Of a DNA stretch of 64,000 nt, positions 19,584 to 28,767 are shown piece after piece. The stretch spans positions 248,001 through 312,000 of the forward strand of contig JADJOY010000008.1 of the NCBI GenBank assembly GCA_016713535.1. The letters run 5' to 3'. Positions within the stretch are counted from its first letter, which is position 1. Each line of letters starts with the position of its first letter. The position numbers were made by a program, and so were the translations under genes. The DNA is from JADJOY01 sp016713535 [NCBI: Deltaproteobacteria bacterium]. GTDB lineage: Bacteria > JADJOY01. Below the pieces are notes generated by a model. It made no database searches. It saw only the letters and a program-made list of their open reading frames with translations, and was not told the DNA's origin.

Positions 19584-20165
19584 ATGGCCGAGCGCACCGA
19601 GCGAAGCGCCGCATCCGGCACCAGCCCCGACCCGACTCGCCCGGTCGCCAAGCAGCGTGACCCCGCGAAGGTCGCGAGCGAGTCGCCGCCGGTCGACGTG
19701 GACGCGCTGGTGGCGTCGGTGAAGGCCCGCCTGGACGCCAGCGACGCAGGCCACGACGGCGTGAGCGCGCCAGCGCCCGCGGTCAAGGCCGAGGTGCCGC
19801 TGCCGGACGAAGCGCTGGCACGCACCTTCGAGCTCCTCAGGCGCGCCGGGCCCCTCGATCCTCGCGTGCCCATCCAGTCGCACCGCGCCGTGGTCGGCCC
19901 GGTGGTGGTGCTCTTCAAGTCGCTGCTGCGGCGTGTCCTCGCGCCGGCCTTTTCGGCGCTCTTCGATCACCAAGCCCGCTTCGACCAGGCCTCGCTCGCG
20001 TACGCCGAGGAACTCTACAAGCGGATCGTGGGGATGGAGGGCGACCTGCGCACCCGCCTCGAGCGCATCGAGGCGCGCCATGCGCTCGAGCTCGAGACCA
20101 TCGAGCGCCGGCTCGGGCGGCTCGAGCGGCTGGTCGGCGGATCGTCCTCCGATTCGAGCGCGTGA
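19584..20165 (+). CDS. Uncharacterised coiled-coil protein in the glycan locus
   Basis: A 193-residue protein with no family I recognise. The first 80 residues are Pro/Ala/Ser-rich and probably disordered. Residues 108-125 (PVVVLFKSLLRRVLAP) form an amphipathic, possibly membrane-touching segment. From about 130 the sequence is a continuous charged helix rich in Glu, Arg and Leu, ending GRLERLVGGSSSDSSA, a likely coiled coil. It lies directly upstream of the two-headed glycosyltransferase. The protein at 22473 has a similar layout, suggesting both are adaptors for glycan assembly. That role is inference. Confidence 0.65.
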   Translation: MAERTERSAASGTSPDPTRPVAKQRDPAKVASESPPVDVDALVASVKARLDASDAGHDGVSAPAPAVKAEVPLPDEALARTFELLRRAGPLDPRVPIQSHRAVVGPVVVLFKSLLRRVLAPAFSALFDHQARFDQASLAYAEELYKRIVGMEGDLRTRLERIEARHALELETIERRLGRLERLVGGSSSDSSA

Positions 20166-20181
20166 CACCGCGGGACCGTCG

Positions 20182-22473
20182 ATGACTGCGCCGGTTCCGA
20201 TCCACCAGTTCCTGCCCACGCTCAACCCGGGCGACGCGATCGGGAACGTGACGCGCGCGATGCGCGACGCGATCCGCGCGATGGGCCATCCGTCCGAGAT
20301 CTTCGCCGAGAACGTCGATCCCTCGCTCGCCGGCGAGGCGCACCGCTACGCGGAGTACCCGCACTTCGAGGATCCCCGCAACGTCCTCCTCTACCACTAC
20401 AGCGTGGCCTCGCCGCTCAGCGAGTTCCTGCGCCTGACCTGGGAGAGGAAGGTCCTGATCTACCACAACGTGACACCGCCCTCGTTCTACGACGACCTCG
20501 AGCCTCACATCCGCGCGGTGCTCGCCCGCAGCGAGGACGAGCTGCGCGCGCTCGCGCCGGTGATCGACGTGGCGGTCGGTGACTCGGGCTTCAACTGCTC
20601 CGAGCTCACCCGCTTCGGCTTCCGCGATCCACAGGTGCTACCGATCCTCCTCGACCTGCACAAGCTCGAGCGCGAGATGGACGCCGACACCCTGGTCGAC
20701 GAGTCGGGCGCCGAGCACCGCATCCTGTTCGTCGGCAAGCTCGGTCCCAACAAGCGCTTCGAAGACCTGATGTTGTGCTTCGAGCACTACCGTCGCACCC
20801 GCGATCCCAAGGCGAAGCTGGTGCTGATCGGCGGTTCGTTCAGCCCCATGTACGAGCAGCGGGTACGCGCGCTCCAGCAACACCTGGGGCCCGATTCGAT
20901 CGTGCTGAAGGGCGCAGTTTCGCAAGGCGTGCTCAACGCGTACTACCGCAAGGCTGCGCTCTTCCTGTGCCTGAGCGATCACGAGGGCTACTGCGTGCCA
21001 CTCGTCGAGTGCATGTACCTCGGCTTGCCGGTGGTCGCGTTCCGTCACCCCGGGGTCGAGTGGACGCTCGGCGGCAGCGGGCTGCTCCTCGACCGCAAGG
21101 ACCCCGAGACCGTGGCCGCGGCGATGGAGCGCGTGCTCACCGACCCGATGCTGCGCAAGAACGTGGTCGACGGCCAGAAGAAGCGCCTCGAGGAGCTCTC
21201 GCCGACGCGCGTGAAGCAGCGCCTCGCCGAGGTCCTGGGGATGGCGCTCGCGCGCCCGGTGCGCAAGCCCAGGATCGCGTTCGTGGTGCAGCGCTACGGC
21301 GCCGAGGTGAGCGGTGGCAGCGAGGCCCATTGCCGGCTGGTCGCCGAGCACCTGAAGGACAAGGCCGAAGTGCAGGTTCTCACCACCACCGCGCGCGACT
21401 ACGAGACCTGGCGTGAGCACTACCCACCCGGAGTCGGCGACGTGAACGGTGTCCGTGTCGAGCGCTTTCCGGTACTGGCCGAGCGCGACCTGGCCCGGTT
21501 CTCGGAGGAGAGCGAAGCCGTGTTCGCGGCGCGCGACCGCAAGCCCGAGGACGAGGCGCGCTGGATCCTCGATCAGGGCCCGTTCGCACCGGCGCTGGTC
21601 GATGCGATCGGCGAGCGCGTCGCCGACGTCGACGCGTTCGTCTTCTTCACCTACCTCTACTATCCGACGGTGATGGGCCTCCTGAAGGCGGGCGAGAAGG
21701 GCCTGCTCGTGCCGACGGCCCACGACGAGGCGCCGTTCCACTTCCGCATCGTACAGAGCGCGATGAAGCGCGCCGCAGGGATGATCTTCAACACCGAGGA
21801 GGAGCGCGCGCTCATCGAGTGCGCGCAGGGCGGGCCACGCGGCATCGGCATCATCACCGGCGTCGGCATCGAGGAGCCCGAGGACTACTCGGCGGCGCGG
21901 TTCCGCGCGCGCACCGGCATCGAGCGGCCCTTCCTGCTTTACGTGGGCCGGATCAGCCCGGCCAAGGGCTGCCTGCAGATCCTCGACTTCCACACCGCCA
22001 TGCGTACCGCATGGCCCGATTGTCCGGACCTGGTGTTCGTCGGCAAGGCCGAGATCGGGCTCGACGGGCGACCGGGGGTTCACGCGCTCGGTTTCGTCCA
22101 GGACGAGCGTGACAAGTTCGACGCGCTCGCCGCGGCGCTCGCGCTGGTCAACCCGTCGCCGATGGAGAGCCTATCGATGGTGCTCCTCGAGGCGTGGCTC
22201 GCCGGCACGCCGACCATCGCGAACGCCGCCTGCGCGGCGCTGGTGGGGCAGAGCCGCCGCTCGAAGGGCGGGGTCTGGTACCACTCGTACGAGGAGTTCG
22301 AGGCGCTGGTGCGGCTGCTGGCCGGTGATCCCGAGCTGCGCGCGCGCCTCGGCCGCGCGGGACGCGAGTTCGTGCGCGGCCACTACCACTGGGATCTCAT
22401 CAACCACAAGTATCTCGTCGCGCTGCGCTACCTCGATCTCGACGCGCGAGCGCGCGCGACGGAGGCTGCCTGA
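20182..22473 (+). CDS. Two-domain GT4 glycosyltransferase
   Basis: A 763-residue protein made of two GT-B enzymes in tandem. The first (about 1-360) begins HQFLPTLNPGDAIGN and has ILFVGKLGPNKRFEDL and the donor motif EGYCVPLVECMYLGLPVVAF. The second (about 365-763) starts RIAFVVQRYGAEVSGGSEAH and has LYVGRISPAKGCLQIL and MESLSMVLLEAWLAGTPTI. The second half closely resembles the separate enzyme at 23255-24454, so one arose by duplication. Two transferase sites on one chain would add two sugars in sequence. The stop overlaps the next start (TGATG at 22471-22475). Confidence 0.88.
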   Translation: MTAPVPIHQFLPTLNPGDAIGNVTRAMRDAIRAMGHPSEIFAENVDPSLAGEAHRYAEYPHFEDPRNVLLYHYSVASPLSEFLRLTWERKVLIYHNVTPPSFYDDLEPHIRAVLARSEDELRALAPVIDVAVGDSGFNCSELTRFGFRDPQVLPILLDLHKLEREMDADTLVDESGAEHRILFVGKLGPNKRFEDLMLCFEHYRRTRDPKAKLVLIGGSFSPMYEQRVRALQQHLGPDSIVLKGAVSQGVLNAYYRKAALFLCLSDHEGYCVPLVECMYLGLPVVAFRHPGVEWTLGGSGLLLDRKDPETVAAAMERVLTDPMLRKNVVDGQKKRLEELSPTRVKQRLAEVLGMALARPVRKPRIAFVVQRYGAEVSGGSEAHCRLVAEHLKDKAEVQVLTTTARDYETWREHYPPGVGDVNGVRVERFPVLAERDLARFSEESEAVFAARDRKPEDEARWILDQGPFAPALVDAIGERVADVDAFVFFTYLYYPTVMGLLKAGEKGLLVPTAHDEAPFHFRIVQSAMKRAAGMIFNTEEERALIECAQGGPRGIGIITGVGIEEPEDYSAARFRARTGIERPFLLYVGRISPAKGCLQILDFHTAMRTAWPDCPDLVFVGKAEIGLDGRPGVHALGFVQDERDKFDALAAALALVNPSPMESLSMVLLEAWLAGTPTIANAACAALVGQSRRSKGGVWYHSYEEFEALVRLLAGDPELRARLGRAGREFVRGHYHWDLINHKYLVALRYLDLDARARATEAA

Positions 22474-23258
22474 TGTCCGACCGTGAGCCCGTGCGACTGA
22501 CCTCGCTCGACGAGTCCTTCGACACGGCGCTGAAGGACCTCCTCGGCGGCGTCGACGTGCGCAGCGCGACGGTGGTCCCGCCGGCGGCGGGGACTGTCGC
22601 TGGGCCGACTCGGTCCGACCAGGCGCTCGCGTACCTGAAGGCCACCTACGGGCTCGAGCCGCTCGCGTCCGGGGCGCCCGTCGCCGTCGAGCGCACCGGC
22701 GGGCTCGGCGGCTTCCTGCGACGGCTCGCCCGCAGGCTCTTCGTGTCGCGCACCTACCACGCGACGCTGGTCACGATGGTCGCCGACGTGGCCGAGCGGC
22801 AGGCCGCGCTGGACGCGCGCCTCCAGGCCCTCGCGAGCGCCCAGAGCCTCGCCAACGAGCGTGCGGCGCGAGTCGTGTTCCGGCTGTGGGGCGACTACAA
22901 CCACCTCGTGCGGGTGGTCCTCGACCACCACGTCAACGAGGTGTTCGGCGCGTTCGAGCGCCACTTCGGCGCGTTCCAGGATCACTTCCACGCCTTCGAG
23001 CGCCACTTCGGCGCGTTCCAGGAGCACTTCCAGGCTTTCGAGCGCCACTTCGACGCGAACGTCGAGACGGTGCGCGAGGTCACCGAGGCGTTGCGCAAGC
23101 TCGAGCAGGCGGTCCACGAGATCGAGGGGCCCCATGACGAGCTGGTGCGCTCGGTGACCGAGCTTCTCGCGACGCGGGCTCGCGAGGAGGTACTGGCGCG
23201 GCGCGTCGAGGCGCTCGAGGACGTCCGTGCCGGCGCCGCTGAGCCGGCCGCCTCGTGA
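22473..23258 (+). CDS. Coiled-coil protein with five perfect seven-residue repeats
   Basis: A 261-residue protein of unknown family. An N-terminal low-complexity part is followed by an Arg-rich amphipathic segment (GGFLRRLARRLFVSRTY, near 78-94) and then a long helix. Residues 160-194 are five consecutive heptads of the form A-F-x-x-H-F-x (AFERHFG, AFQDHFH, AFERHFG, AFQEHFQ, AFERHFD). This gives Phe at fixed heptad positions and a His ring per turn, so a coiled coil or trimeric stalk is likely. It sits between two glycosyltransferases with TGATG and GTGA overlaps, so it is made with them, perhaps as a chain-length ruler or scaffold (inference). Confidence 0.7.
   Translation: MSDREPVRLTSLDESFDTALKDLLGGVDVRSATVVPPAAGTVAGPTRSDQALAYLKATYGLEPLASGAPVAVERTGGLGGFLRRLARRLFVSRTYHATLVTMVADVAERQAALDARLQALASAQSLANERAARVVFRLWGDYNHLVRVVLDHHVNEVFGAFERHFGAFQDHFHAFERHFGAFQEHFQAFERHFDANVETVREVTEALRKLEQAVHEIEGPHDELVRSVTELLATRAREEVLARRVEALEDVRAGAAEPAAS
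22950..23054 (+). repeat. Five tandem 21-bp coding repeats (heptad repeats)
   Basis: Units start at 22950, 22971, 22992, 23013 and 23034. Units 1, 3 and 5 (AFERHF core) alternate with units 2 and 4 (AFQxHF core), so the DNA period is also 42 bp. Every unit preserves frame, indicating expansion inside the gene under protein-level selection. Confidence 0.85.
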
Positions 23259-24454
23259 GGGTCGCCGCGGTCGTGCAGCGCTACGGCGCCACCGTAGCGG
23301 GTGGCGCCGAGCGTCTCGCCCGCGAGGTCTGCACCCGGCTCGCGGCGGGAGGGGACGAGGTCACCGTCCTCACCACCACGGCGCGCGACTACGTGACCTG
23401 GCGAAACGAGCTGCCCGCCGGCGCGGCGGACGACACCGGTGTCGCGGTGCGGCGCTTCGCGGTCGCGAGCGAACGCGAGCCGGACGCGTTCCAGGCGCTG
23501 AGCGCGCGCGTCTTCCGCGAGGGCGCGATGCCCACGCTCGAGGACGAGCTCGGCTGGATTCGCGCACAGGGACCGGACTCGCCAGGGCTGCTCGCGGCGC
23601 TTTGGCGCGAGCGGACGCTTCACGACGCGTGGCTCTTCTTCACGTACCTCTACGCGCCAACGGCGCTCGGCGTGCCGATCGCTCCGCAGCGCGCGGTGCT
23701 GGTGCCGCTCGCGCACAACGAGGCGCCGATCTATCTGCGCACCTTCAAGAACCTGTTCCGGCTGCCGCGTGCCTTGCTCTTCCAGACTCCCGAGGAGCAG
23801 GAGCTGGTGGAGCGCGTGGTGCCGCGCAACACCGTGCGTGGCGAGGTCGTGGGCTGCGGCGTGGACCTGGCGCCGGCCTCGGCGCCCGAGGCCGCGTGGC
23901 CCGCGAGCGTGCCGCCCGGAGCGCGCTATCTCCTCTACCTGGGCCGGCTCGACCCGTCGAAGGGCGTGGGCGAGCTGCTCGATGCGTTCGCGAGCTGGCG
24001 CGCGACGCGCGGGGGCGCGCTCGCGCTGGTGCTCGCCGGTGAGGCCGCGATGGAGCTGCACGCGGCGCAGGGCGTGGTGGTCCCGGGTTTCGTGTCCGAA
24101 GACGAGCGCGACCGGCTGCTCGCACACGCGGAGGTGGTGATCCAGCCGTCGCGCTTCGAGAGTCTCTCGCTGGTGGCGCTCGAAGCGTGGGCGCGTGGCC
24201 GAGCGGTGCTGGGGCAGCGTGGCTCGGACGTGCTCGTCGGGCAGATCGGGCGCAGCGGCGGCGGCTTCGTCTGGGGGGAGCCCGCCGAGCTCCACGCGCT
24301 CCTCGACCGGCTCGCCGCGGGCGACGCCGCGTTCGCCGAAGCGGGCCGCGCCGGGCGGCGCTTCGTCGAGGCGACCGGCTCGTGGGAGCGAGTGATCGAG
24401 CGCTATCGAGCGGCGCTGGTGACGGCCGCGAGCGGGGCGCCGCGGGCGGCGTGA
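23255..24454 (+). CDS. Family 4 glycosyltransferase, paralogue of the second domain of the preceding enzyme
   Basis: A 399-residue GT-B enzyme. It shares with the second half of the 20182-22473 protein the segments VQRYGATVAGGAE, VLTTTARDY and FFTYLY, plus a GRLDPSKG donor-lobe loop and the motif ESLSLVALEAWARGRAVLG. Start is GTG at 23255, overlapping the upstream stop (GTGA). It is the last gene before the pyr promoter. Surface polysaccharide or glycolipid assembly is inferred from context. Confidence 0.87.
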   Translation: MRVAAVVQRYGATVAGGAERLAREVCTRLAAGGDEVTVLTTTARDYVTWRNELPAGAADDTGVAVRRFAVASEREPDAFQALSARVFREGAMPTLEDELGWIRAQGPDSPGLLAALWRERTLHDAWLFFTYLYAPTALGVPIAPQRAVLVPLAHNEAPIYLRTFKNLFRLPRALLFQTPEEQELVERVVPRNTVRGEVVGCGVDLAPASAPEAAWPASVPPGARYLLYLGRLDPSKGVGELLDAFASWRATRGGALALVLAGEAAMELHAAQGVVVPGFVSEDERDRLLAHAEVVIQPSRFESLSLVALEAWARGRAVLGQRGSDVLVGQIGRSGGGFVWGEPAELHALLDRLAAGDAAFAEAGRAGRRFVEATGSWERVIERYRAALVTAASGAPRAA

Positions 24455-24473
24455 GCGCCCCTCGCCGACCAAA

Positions 24474-24502
24474 TTGACGGAGGTGGGGGTGAGTGCTAGA
24501 TA
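24474..24502 (+). promoter_or_regulatory. pyr operon promoter
   Basis: TTGACG (24474-24479), a 17-nt spacer and TAGATA (24497-24502). The predicted transcription start is near 24509, giving a leader of about 126 nt before pyrR. This is among the best sigma-70-type promoters in the window and sits in the only intergenic space between the glycan genes and the pyr genes. Confidence 0.65.
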
Positions 24503-24530
24503 GCGCGCGGCTCTCACGCAGGGGCACCGC

Positions 24531-24638
24531 ATGAGCGGGTTCGCCGCGCGGGTCTCGACCCGACCTCGCCTCCCACCGGGAGGGAGGTTTTTTTTTAATC
24601 TCGTCTCGTATCGGCCGGACGGAATCGCCTCGTCATGA
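24531..24638 (+). CDS. Predicted pyr leader peptide (35 codons) spanning the attenuator
   Basis: ATG at 24531 is preceded by AGGGG (24520-24524) at 6-nt spacing. The frame runs 35 codons through the whole terminator hairpin. The T9 run is read as three Phe codons (TTT x3, residues 20-22), and the stop TGA (24636-24638) overlaps the pyrR ATG as ATGA. A ribosome translating this peptide would melt the terminator stem and deliver itself to pyrR, which has no Shine-Dalgarno of its own. The layout recalls the E. coli pyrBI leader, where UTP supply sets how closely ribosome follows polymerase. Not homologous to PyrL by sequence as far as I can see. Translation is predicted, not shown. Confidence 0.55.
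   Translation: MSGFAARVSTRPRLPPGGRFFFNLVSYRPDGIASS
24549..24562 (+). promoter_or_regulatory. Small hairpin just upstream of the pyr attenuator
   Basis: CGGGT (24549-24553) pairs with ACCCG (24558-24562) around a CTCG loop, one base before the terminator stem begins at 24564. It could be a polymerase pause hairpin or part of a PyrR-binding element. No match to the Bacillus PyrR-binding loop could be made by eye. Confidence 0.35.
24564..24596 (+). terminator. Intrinsic attenuator of the pyr operon
   Basis: CCTC (24564-24567) plus CCTCCC (24569-24574) pair with GGGAGG (24578-24583) plus GAGG (24584-24587). This gives a 10-bp GC-rich stem with one bulged G (24568) and an ACC loop, followed directly by T9 (24588-24596). 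It is the clearest rho-independent terminator in the window and lies 39 nt before pyrR, so it must be conditional for the operon to be expressed. Confidence 0.85.
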
Positions 24639-25235
24639 CCACGAAGACCGCGCCTCGGCGGCGGCTGCCGCGAGGGTACCGGATCGCCCGGAATCTGCTC
24701 GGCCCAGCGGAGCTGGACGCGGCGCTCGGCGCGATGGCGAGCGAGATCCGCTCCCGGAACCCAGAGCCCGACCAGGTGGCGCTGATCGGCATCCGGCGAG
24801 GGGGAGTCCACCTCGCGAACCGGCTGGCGAAGCTCCTCGCGGTCGCCGGACGCGAGCCGCCGGTCGGGATCGTCGACATCACCCTCTACCGCGACGACCT
24901 CGACCGGGTGGGGCCGAACCCGATCGTCGGCTCGACCGAGATCCCGTTCGAGATCGAGGGCATCACGGTCGTGCTCGTCGACGACGTGCTCTATACCGGC
25001 CGCACCGTCCGCGCCGCGCTGGACGCCTTGCTCGACTACGGTCGGCCGCGCGGCGTCCAGCTCGCGGTGCTCGTCGATCGCGGCCACCGCGAGCTGCCGA
25101 TCCAGCCCGACTACGCGGGGCTCCGCGAGGCGACCCGTCCCACCGATCAGGTCGAGGTGCTGCTCGCCGAGGAGGGTGGCGACGACACCGCGGTGCTGCT
25201 CGAGCGTGAGGTCGCCGCGACCCCGGGAGGCGCCC

Positions 25236-25243
<8 letters not shown>
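24635..25243 (+). CDS. pyrR: PyrR, bifunctional pyrimidine operon regulator / uracil phosphoribosyltransferase
   Basis: A 202-residue phosphoribosyltransferase-fold protein. The PRPP-binding loop is [13 protein letters not shown] (about 110-122), and [11 protein letters not shown] and the C-terminal [10 protein letters not shown] match PyrR. Homologues in Bacillus bind pyr leader mRNA with UMP/UTP to promote termination; in other bacteria they may mainly act as an enzyme. First structural gene of pyrR-pyrB-pyrC-carA-carB. No Shine-Dalgarno precedes it, so its translation probably depends on the overlapping leader peptide. Confidence 0.93.
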
Positions 25244-26232
<989 letters not shown>

Positions 26233-26249
<17 letters not shown>

Positions 26250-27531
26250 AGGCGGGCTGGTGATCGACCCGTCGTCGCGCCTCGAAGAGGCGCGCGACGT
26301 GGTGATCGAGGACGGCAAGGTCGTGGCACTCGCGACCCCGGGCGAGGTGCGAGTCGCGGACCAGCGGCTCGACGCCCGCGGGCGCTGGGTGCTCCCCGGG
26401 CTCGTCGACATGCACGTCCACCTGCGCGAGCCGGGCGAGGAGCACAAGGAGACCGTGGCGAGCGGCACCCACGCCGCCGCAGCGGGCGGCGTCACGACCG
26501 TGGCCTGCATGGCCAACACGATCCCGGTCAACGACAACGCGGCGGTCACCGACTACATCCTGCGCAAGGCCAAGAGCGAAGGCCTGGTCAACGTGCTGCC
26601 GATCGGCGCCGTCACACGCGGTCTCAAGGGCGAGGAGCTGGCGGACCTCGGCGAGCTCGCCGAGGCTGGCTGCATCGCGTATTCGGACGACGGCCAGCCG
26701 GTGATGAACTCGCGGCTGGCGCGCAATGCCCTCGAGTACGCGCGCTCGTTCGAGCGCCTGGTGATCTCGCACTGCGAGGACCGGAACCTCACCCGTGGCG
26801 GCGCGATGAACGAAGGGGATCTCTCGGTGAAGCTCGGCCTGGGCGGCATGCCGTCGGTCGCCGAGGACGTGATGGTGGCGCGCGACATCGCGCTCGGCGC
26901 GTACACGGGTGCGCGCATCCACATTGCGCACCTGTCGACGGCCGGAGCAGTGGAGATGGTGCGGCGCGCCAAGCGCTCCGGCGTGCAGGTCACCGCCGAG
27001 GCCACGCCGCATCACTTCACACTGACCGAGGAGGCGGTGGGCGACTACGACACCCACGCCAAGATGAACCCGCCGCTCAGGTCGCGGCGCGACCGCGAGG
27101 CGCTCCTCGCCGGACTCGCCGACGGAACGATCGACGCGATCGCCACCGACCACGCGCCACACGACGCGACCTGCAAGCACATCGAGTTCGGCCTCGCGGC
27201 GTTCGGCGTGGTGGGGCTCGAGACCGTGCTCCCCCTCACGCTCGACCTGGTGAGGAAGGGCGTGCTGAGCCGAACCCGCGCGGTCGAGCTGCTCGGACTG
27301 GGTGCCTCGCGAGCGCTCGGCATCGCCAAGGGCACGCTGGCGGTGGGCGCGGACGCGGATCTCGCGATCGTCGATCCGGACCTCGAGTGGGTGTTCCAGG
27401 TCGATCGAATGCGCAGCAAATCCCGCAACTCGCCCTTCACGGGCTACAAGCTTCGCGGGCGAGCGGTTACCACTGTGGTGAGCGGACGGGTCGTGCACGA
27501 CACCGCGCGAACCCAAGCACGGGAAGGGTGA
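26233..27531 (+). CDS. pyrC: Dihydroorotase
   Basis: A 432-residue class I dihydroorotase that cyclises carbamoyl-aspartate. The metal motif [10 protein letters not shown] (around 57-66) and the catalytic ATDHAPHD late in the barrel are intact. The DHO therefore looks active, unlike the inactive PyrC' that scaffolds ATCase in pseudomonads. Also present are [12 protein letters not shown] and the entry [16 protein letters not shown]. It overlaps pyrB by 17 nt and precedes carA by 4 nt. Confidence 0.95.
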
Positions 27532-27535
27532 TTCG

Positions 27536-28669
27536 ATGACGCGGGCGAAACGCCCCATGCGGCTGGCGCTCGCCGACGGCACCGTACTCGACGGCTTCGG
27601 CTTCGGCGCGAACGTCGAGTCGGGCGGCGAGCTGGTGTTCAACACCGGCCTCACCGGCTATCAGGAAGTGCTGACCGATCCGTCCTATCGCGGGCAGATC
27701 GTCTCGATGACGTACCCACACGTCGGCAACGTCGGCGTGAACCCCGAGGACATGGAGTCCGCCAAGGCTCACCTCGCCGGCTTCGTGGTCCGCGAGCTGA
27801 GCCCGGTCGGCAACTGGCGCTCGCGCCAGGACCTGGATACGTGGCTGGCCGAGCAGGGCGTCGCGGGGATCGAGGGCGTCGACACCCGCTCGCTGACTCG
27901 CAAGCTGCGTGAGACCGGCTGCACGATGGCGGTGATCGGCCCCGCCAGCGTGTCGCGCGACGACCTCGTCGATCGCGCCCGGAGCATGCCGGGCCTCGAG
28001 GGTCGCGACCTGGTCGCGGAGGTCACGAGCAGCGTGCCGCGCGCCTGGACGCAGGGTTGCTGGGAGCTCGGCCGGGGATACATCGAGGGCGTGAACGACG
28101 CGGCCAGCGCGCCGCACGTCGTCGCCTACGACTTCGGCGTGAAGTGGAACATCCTGCGCCGGCTGGTGACCGAGGGCTGTCGCGTGACCGTGGTTCCCGC
28201 GAGCACTACCGCCGAACAGGTGCTGGCGCTCGAGCCAGACGGGATCTTCCTGTCCAACGGCCCGGGCGATCCCGCGGGCGTGCCGTACGTGGTGAGCTCG
28301 GTGCGGGGCCTGATCGGCAAGAAGCCGATCTTCGGCATCTGCCTCGGCCACCAGATCCTCGGCCTCGCCCTCGGTGGCGAGACCTACAAGCTGCGCTTCG
28401 GGCACCACGGCATCAACCATCCGGTGCGAGACGAGTCCACCCGGAAGGTGGAGATCACGTCGCAGAACCACAACTTCTGCGTGGACGTGCAGTCGCTCAA
28501 GGGCCGAGCCGTGGTCACACACCTCAACCTCAACGACCACACCGTCGAGGGGCTCGAGGTGCCGGACGCGAACCTGTTCTCGGTCCAGTACCATCCGGAG
28601 GCGTCACCCGGGCCACACGACGCGGGCTACCTGTTCCGCCGCTTCGTGGATCGACTTCGTGCTTCGTGA
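27536..28669 (+). CDS. carA: Carbamoyl-phosphate synthase small subunit (glutaminase)
   Basis: A 377-residue class I amidotransferase that supplies ammonia to CarB. It has the nucleophile motif [17 protein letters not shown] and the catalytic His/Glu in [12 protein letters not shown]. The N-terminal domain carries [20 protein letters not shown], a CarA hallmark. Start ATG at 27536 with GGAAGGG upstream. The carAB pair at the end of a pyr operon implies carbamoyl phosphate here is used mainly for pyrimidines. Confidence 0.95.
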   Translation: MTRAKRPMRLALADGTVLDGFGFGANVESGGELVFNTGLTGYQEVLTDPSYRGQIVSMTYPHVGNVGVNPEDMESAKAHLAGFVVRELSPVGNWRSRQDLDTWLAEQGVAGIEGVDTRSLTRKLRETGCTMAVIGPASVSRDDLVDRARSMPGLEGRDLVAEVTSSVPRAWTQGCWELGRGYIEGVNDAASAPHVVAYDFGVKWNILRRLVTEGCRVTVVPASTTAEQVLALEPDGIFLSNGPGDPAGVPYVVSSVRGLIGKKPIFGICLGHQILGLALGGETYKLRFGHHGINHPVRDESTRKVEITSQNHNFCVDVQSLKGRAVVTHLNLNDHTVEGLEVPDANLFSVQYHPEASPGPHDAGYLFRRFVDRLRAS

Positions 28670-28767
28670 ACGGCTCGGCGAGCCGTTCGGGTTGAGCGAG
28701 ACGGGCCGTCAGGGTGCGAGGACCGGCCGCGCGGTGCGCGGTCGGCGCGAGAGCGAGGAGTGAGCCG

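Noticed and set aside
22950-23054. CRISPR-like or satellite repeat
   Set aside because: Units are 21 bp, contiguous without spacers, in frame, and encode protein heptads.
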